DNA of 7,624 nt, from contig JACPFH010000476.1 of assembly GCA_016183075.1 (NCBI GenBank), positions 1 through 7,624 on the forward strand. Reading direction: 5' to 3'. The stretch is from Deltaproteobacteria bacterium. GTDB lineage: Bacteria; Desulfobacterota; Binatia; UBA9968. Of this stretch, positions 5,160-7,624 are shown one piece after another. The notes beneath the pieces are model-generated. The model worked only from the letters and a program-made list of their open reading frames with translations. It ran no database searches and was not told where the DNA came from. Position 1 is the stretch's first letter. The number at the start of each line of letters is the position of its first letter. The translations under genes were made by a program, and so were the position numbers.

Positions 5160-6248
5160 ATGAAAAGGAAACTTCGCGTTGCCATTCTCTTCGGCGGCAA
5201 ATCCGCCGAACATGAGATCTCTCTGCTCTCGGCCAAAAGCATCTTCGAAGCCATCGACAAAGAAAAGTACGACATCCTGTTGATCGGGATCAGCAAAGGC
5301 GGCGAATGGATTCTCCAGGAAGGTCCCCTCGTGAGGTGGCCCAAAGCGATTACCGCTAGAAGCCCGGGACAAAGGGTTGCCCTGGTGGCCGGAAAGAGAG
5401 AAGCGCACCTCGTCACTCTCGCCGGCGCGAGGCGAATGGCCAGGGTGGTGGATGTGGTCTTTCCCGTTCTCCACGGGCCGTTCGGCGAAGACGGCACCAT
5501 GCAGGGGCTCCTCAAGCTCGCCGATGTCCCTTTCGTCGGGGCCGGGGTCACGGGCTCTGCGTTGGGCATGGACAAGGACGTGATGAAGAGGCTGCTGCGG
5601 GACGCGGGGATCCGAACCGCAAAGTTCCTGACCCTTCACCGCTCCAGCGAGGCGCAAATCGGTTTCGTAGAAGCGCAGAGAGAACTGGGCTTGCCCCTAT
5701 TCGTTAAGCCGGCCAACCTGGGGTCCTCGGTCGGCATCGCCAAAGTCAAAAACCAATCCGAATTCGAGCGCGCCGTCCGTGATGCCTTCCGCTACGACCG
5801 CAAGATTCTAGTGGAAGAATGCATACAGGGACGCGAGCTGGAGTGCTCGGTGCTTGGAAACGACAACCCGATCGCCTCCCTCCCCGGAGAGATCATCCCG
5901 CAACGCGACTTTTACTCCTATGAAGCCAAATATCTCGACGAGCGTGGAGCGCTCCTTAAAATCCCCGCCGAGCTACCGCACGAGGTCGTGAAAGAGGTGC
6001 AGCAGACAGCCGTCAAAACCTTCGAAACGCTCTGCTGCGAAGGCATGGCCAGAGTCGACTTCTTTTTGCGCGATGGCCTGGAGGTCGTCGTCAACGAGAT
6101 CAACACGATCCCAGGCTTCACCAAGATCAGCATGTATCCCAAGATGTGGGAAGCCAGCGGAATCTCTTTCACGGAGCTTGTCGACCGGCTCATCGAGCTC
6201 GCAATCGAAAGGTTTGCCAGAGAGAAAAGATTAAAAACCTCGCGTTAA
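5160..6248 (+). CDS. ddl: D-alanine--D-alanine ligase
   Basis: Ddl joins two D-alanines using ATP, supplying the dipeptide end of the peptidoglycan precursor in the cytoplasm. The 362-aa ATP-grasp protein has the full signature: AILFGGKSAEHEISLLSA (8-25) with substrate-contacting Glu17, FPVLHGPFGEDGTMQGLL (101-118), MDKDVMKRLLRDAGI (137-151), FVKPANLGSSVGI (181-193) with ATP-binding lysine, the omega-loop FYSYEAKY (251-258) whose Tyr is typical of D-Ala-D-Ala specificity, and metal ligands in ARVDFF (Asp300) and VNEINTIPGF (Glu313, Asn315), followed by SMYPKMW. A weak GCAGG (5151-5155) precedes ATG 5160. It does not sit in a mur/fts cell-wall cluster. It may be co-transcribed with the upstream binding-protein gene, though their functions differ. 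Confidence 0.96.
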   Translation: MKRKLRVAILFGGKSAEHEISLLSAKSIFEAIDKEKYDILLIGISKGGEWILQEGPLVRWPKAITARSPGQRVALVAGKREAHLVTLAGARRMARVVDVVFPVLHGPFGEDGTMQGLLKLADVPFVGAGVTGSALGMDKDVMKRLLRDAGIRTAKFLTLHRSSEAQIGFVEAQRELGLPLFVKPANLGSSVGIAKVKNQSEFERAVRDAFRYDRKILVEECIQGRELECSVLGNDNPIASLPGEIIPQRDFYSYEAKYLDERGALLKIPAELPHEVVKEVQQTAVKTFETLCCEGMARVDFFLRDGLEVVVNEINTIPGFTKISMYPKMWEASGISFTELVDRLIELAIERFAREKRLKTSR

Positions 6249-6309
6249 CTCCCTACCCGTCTGCCATCCGTCCTAGCTTCACGACACCGAAAGACTGCGG
6301 CTCCCTTCT

Positions 6310-6331
6310 CTATTAAGGAGTTCATAAGTAA
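6310..6331. repeat. Left copy of a 22-bp palindromic motif (degenerate)
   Basis: The segment centred on GGAGTTCATAAGTAA matches the perfect palindrome at 6451-6472 at 18 of 22 positions (same strand versus reverse complement). It has lost most of its own symmetry. It marks the left boundary of the repeat cluster about 140 bp from the right copy. Confidence 0.5.
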
Positions 6332-6357
6332 GAGGACGGGGCCGGCCGAAAAGCTCA

Positions 6358-6390
6358 CCGTTCACCCTTCGACTGGCTCAGGGCGAACGG
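6358..6390. repeat. Hairpin-forming dispersed-type repeat (CTTCGAC...GCTCAGGGCGAACGG type)
   Basis: CCGTTC-A-CCCT and AGGG-C-GAACGG form a stem of 10 pairs with one A-C mismatch around an 11-base loop. The 24-base half at 6367-6390 reads CTTCGAC, then GCTCAGGGCGAACGG. From memory, sequences of this type recur many times in environmental bacterial genomes. No T-tract follows, so a terminator role is not supported. Confidence 0.6.
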
Positions 6391-6417
6391 TAGGGGAATT
6401 GAAAGTTTCCATGATTC

Positions 6418-6445
6418 CCGTTCATGCCGAGCTTGTCGAAGCATG
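6418..6445. repeat. Second dispersed-type repeat, inverted relative to the first
   Basis: The reverse complement of 6418-6441 reads CTTCGAC, AA, GCTC, GGCAT, GAACGG and matches the repeat at 6367-6390 at 18 of 24 positions. CATGC (6423-6427) and GCATG (6441-6445) also pair, so it can fold on its own. Confidence 0.55.
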
Positions 6446-6450
6446 TCGAG

Positions 6451-6472
6451 TTACTAATGAACTCATTAGTAA
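6451..6472. repeat. Right copy of the 22-bp palindrome (perfect)
   Basis: TTACTAATGA and TCATTAGTAA are perfect 10-bp reverse complements separated by AC. It ends the repeat cluster about 120 bp before the AbrB start. It could be an operator, a recombination site or an element end. Confidence 0.65.
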
Positions 6473-6594
6473 GTTTGGCCGCTTGAATGCATGGTAGAGA
6501 TCCGAAAAGCGGTAAGGGATTGGGAGAAAGGCTACGGCAAGACGGCCCAAAGAATGGCTTGTAAATCGCACCCTTATCTTGTAGGATTTAATCT

Positions 6595-6828
6595 ATGCGC
6601 ACAAAGGTAACAAAACGCGGACAGGTTTCAGTTCCCTCGGAAGTTCGAAAGAAGCTTCAGATCGGCCCCAACACGACCCTGGAATGGCTGGTCGAAGGGT
6701 CCACTGTAAGAGTCATTCCACTTCCTTCCGACCCTGTAAAGGCCTTTCGGGGTTCTGGAAAGAAAGGGATGGTGGGCCGGCTTCTGAAAGATAGAAGGCA
6801 GGACCGACGACGAGAAGATGCCTCTTAA
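6595..6828 (+). CDS. vapB: AbrB/SpoVT-type antitoxin (VapB-like)
   Basis: This antitoxin would bind the downstream PIN toxin and repress the operon by binding DNA as a dimer. Residues 1-44 form the swapped-hairpin AbrB fold: MRTKVTKRGQVSVPSEVRKK, then LQIGPNTTLEWLVEGSTVRVIPL, with the usual KRGQVSVPxEVRKxLxI signature. The C-terminal tail from about 45 is short and strongly basic (KGMVGRLLKDRRQDRRRED) and is the likely toxin-binding part. Length is 77 aa, normal for the group. ATG 6595 has AGGA (6583-6586) eight bases upstream. It overlaps the PIN toxin gene by 11 bp, the typical order and coupling of VapBC operons. An upstream TTGTAA-17-TAGGAT (6559-6587) might be its promoter but would give an almost leaderless message, so it is not called. 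Confidence 0.9.
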   Translation: MRTKVTKRGQVSVPSEVRKKLQIGPNTTLEWLVEGSTVRVIPLPSDPVKAFRGSGKKGMVGRLLKDRRQDRRREDAS

Positions 6829-7228
6829 GAACCTCTTTGTTCTTGATACTTCCGCATTGCTTGCGCTTCGCGCCGGCGAGCCGGGAGCCGACAGGGTGGA
6901 AAGCCTGCTCTTGCAGGGCATAAGTCGTCGATGTCAATTGCTTGTTTCGTTCATAACCCGTATGGAGCTGCTCTACCGCGTGTGGCGTGAAGAGGGAGAA
7001 GAGGCAGCCCGCGAAGCGCTGCGCCTGGTGAATTCCTTCGCCATCGAGTGGGTATCCTGTGAACCCGACATCCTTGAGACGGCCTCCCGCCTCAAAGCCC
7101 AAGGGCGGTTATCGTTGGCCGATTGTTGGATCGGGGCCACCGCGATCGTCCGCGAGGCAACCCTAGTCCATAAAGACCCCGAGTTTGCAAGGTTCAAAGA
7201 GATCCGCCAGGAAGTTCTCAGGCGATAA
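6818..7228 (+). CDS. vapC: PIN-domain ribonuclease toxin (VapC-like)
   Basis: This is a complete 136-aa PIN-domain toxin, expected to be a Mg/Mn-dependent RNase held inactive by the AbrB-type partner. The acidic active-site set is visible: Asp10 in FVLDTSALLAL, Glu50 in ITRMELLYRV, Asp102 in LSLADCWIGATA, and Asp120 in LVHKDPEF. The first block is followed by REAGEPGADRV-like helix sequence and the last by the short C-terminal ARFKEIRQEVLRR. ATG 6818 lies inside the antitoxin gene (11-bp overlap) with GAGAAG just before it. Sequence similarity to the PIN toxin at the left edge is limited to the general fold pattern, so the two do not look like a recent duplication. RNA target unknown. Confidence 0.93.
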   Translation: MPLKNLFVLDTSALLALRAGEPGADRVESLLLQGISRRCQLLVSFITRMELLYRVWREEGEEAAREALRLVNSFAIEWVSCEPDILETASRLKAQGRLSLADCWIGATAIVREATLVHKDPEFARFKEIRQEVLRR

Positions 7229-7250
7229 GCGGACCGGCTGGCCTTAAAAA

Positions 7251-7334
7251 TGATTGATAAGCTCCCGCAAGCGGCGGAGAATCCGGACTGCCGTGAGAAG
7301 GTCTGGGAACCGTAATACACTGATCAATAAGCTC
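7251..7334. repeat. Pair of 14-bp direct repeats downstream of vapC
   Basis: TGATTGATAAGCTC (7251-7264) and TGATCAATAAGCTC (7321-7334) match at 12 of 14 bases, offset by 70 bp, in the gap between the two toxin-antitoxin modules. Role unknown; chance is possible. Confidence 0.3.
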
Positions 7335-7350
7335 ACTGGTTATGTGACAT

Positions 7351-7398
7351 TTGATAGCGTTCCCTGAGTGTGACAGAATGTAAAGCGGCCTAAAGGGG
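7351..7398 (+). promoter_or_regulatory. Promoter and ribosome-binding site of the third toxin-antitoxin module
   Basis: TTGATA (7351-7356, five of six) is spaced 17 bp from CAGAAT (7374-7379, four of six), giving a start near 7386. AAAGGGG (7392-7398) lies six bases before ATG 7405. TGTGACA occurs at 7343-7349 and again at 7369-7375, flanking the -35 and overlapping the -10, a plausible pair of repressor half-sites. Confidence 0.5.
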
Positions 7399-7404
7399 TG
7401 ACCC

Positions 7405-7590
7405 ATGTCGAAGGCGAAGGAAGAGCTGACGAAACTCATCGCAGAGCAACCCGAGGATAGCTCGCACGAGGAGATTGTACGGGAACTAGCCTTTCACGTC
7501 ATGGTCCAGCGGGGGCTTGCCGATTCGGACGCGGGCCGAGTCATCTCGAACGATGAGATGGCGCGACGCATCCGCTCATGGCGCAAATAA
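7405..7590 (+). CDS. Small antitoxin-like protein of a RelE/ParE module
   Basis: The 61-aa protein (MSKAKEELTKLIAEQPED..., ending VISNDEMARRIRSWRK) resembles small acidic-to-basic antitoxin partners found directly before RelE/ParE toxins; the ending GLADSDAGRVISNDEMARRIRSW is characteristic of that group as I recall it. It is predicted to be mostly helical and to bind the toxin. I do not see a defined ribbon-helix-helix or helix-turn-helix, so DNA binding is uncertain. The start is firm: ATG 7405 has AAAGGGG six bases upstream. Its stop overlaps the next gene's start by 13 bp, the usual coupling for toxin-antitoxin pairs. Exact antitoxin family is not assigned. Confidence 0.78.
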   Translation: MSKAKEELTKLIAEQPEDSSHEEIVRELAFHVMVQRGLADSDAGRVISNDEMARRIRSWRK

Positions 7591-7624
7591 CTTGGACCGC
7601 AGAAGCTCAGCGTTGGCTCGAGGA
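7578..7624 (+). CDS. RelE/ParE-family toxin, N-terminal fragment cut by window edge
   Basis: Only 15 full codons are present: MAQITWTAEAQRWLE. This matches the start typical of RelE/ParE toxins, a first beta strand (QITWT) running into an amphipathic helix (AEAQRWLE). RelE members cleave mRNA on the ribosome, and ParE members poison DNA gyrase; the visible piece cannot tell them apart. The ATG lies within the last codons of the antitoxin-like gene, overlapping it by 13 bp. The position after a small antitoxin-like gene is the main support, because the fragment is so short. Confidence 0.65.
   Translation, partial: MAQITWTAEAQRWLE

Larger units (their letters stand above)
6249..6594. other. 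346-bp gap between ddl and the AbrB/PIN module, rich in inverted repeats
   Basis: No confident gene is seen. The stretch from 6310 to 6472 holds two copies of a 22-bp palindrome flanking two opposite copies of a 24-bp repeat, described separately. From 6491 to 6610 a 39-codon frame (MVEIRKAVRDWEKGYGKT...) is open and overlaps the AbrB start by 16 bases; it has no visible ribosome-binding site and is not called. No T-tailed terminator hairpin for ddl was found. Confidence 0.6.

Noticed and set aside
5160..6248. The ATP-grasp ligase as glutathione synthetase partner of gshA
   Set aside because: HGPFGEDGTMQG, the FYSYEAKY loop and NEINTIPGFT are Ddl signatures, not GshB.
6358..6390. Rho-independent terminator for ddl
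   Set aside because: The hairpin is 110 bp past the stop and is followed by TAGGGGAATT, with no T-tract on the ddl strand; repeat identity explains it better.
6249..7404. CRISPR array or attachment site
   Set aside because: The repeats are inverted and unevenly spaced without spacers, and there is no tRNA gene or integrase in the window.

Overview
The window looks like a chromosomal segment of an uncultured Gram-negative bacterium. Its coding regions are GC-rich. It carries an exported branched-chain-amino-acid-type binding protein, a D-Ala-D-Ala ligase of the DdlA/B type, a plant-type glutamate-cysteine ligase and several toxin-antitoxin modules. That mix fits environmental Deltaproteobacteria-like, NC10 or Rokubacteria-type lineages, but no marker gene here settles the taxonomy and this placement is inference.

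Left edge (1-741): a minus-strand toxin-antitoxin operon holds a Phd/YefM-type antitoxin followed, with an ATGA overlap, by a PIN-domain toxin that runs off the window. A near-consensus promoter and a perfect palindrome with a TGTACA core lie just upstream, and they move the antitoxin start to a GTG at 615. Centre-left (742-3163): a minus-strand two-gene operon, mtnA (methylthioribose-1-phosphate isomerase) then a plant-type gshA (glutamate-cysteine ligase), overlapping by 17 bp. Both act on sulfur and thiol metabolites. A small predicted membrane protein gene diverges from mtnA, with face-to-face candidate promoters sharing one AT-rich segment.

Centre (3430-6248): acpS (holo-ACP synthase, minus strand, possibly leaderless) diverges from an exported LivJ/LivK-type solute-binding protein, which is followed on the same strand by ddl. 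These are housekeeping or transport genes with no obvious shared pathway. No permease or ATPase subunits accompany the binding protein.

Right edge (6249-7624): a 346-bp gap without a confident gene contains a symmetrical cluster of repeats, two copies of a 22-bp palindrome flanking two oppositely oriented copies of a 24-bp repeat. Then come an AbrB-type antitoxin with a VapC-type PIN toxin, and a third module consisting of a 61-aa antitoxin-like protein overlapping the start of a RelE/ParE-like toxin cut by the window end. The core genes are thus bracketed by three toxin-antitoxin modules of different types plus dispersed-repeat-like DNA. I see no wholly new enzymatic system. The least explained items are the repeat cluster, the divergent mtnA promoter region and the small membrane protein.
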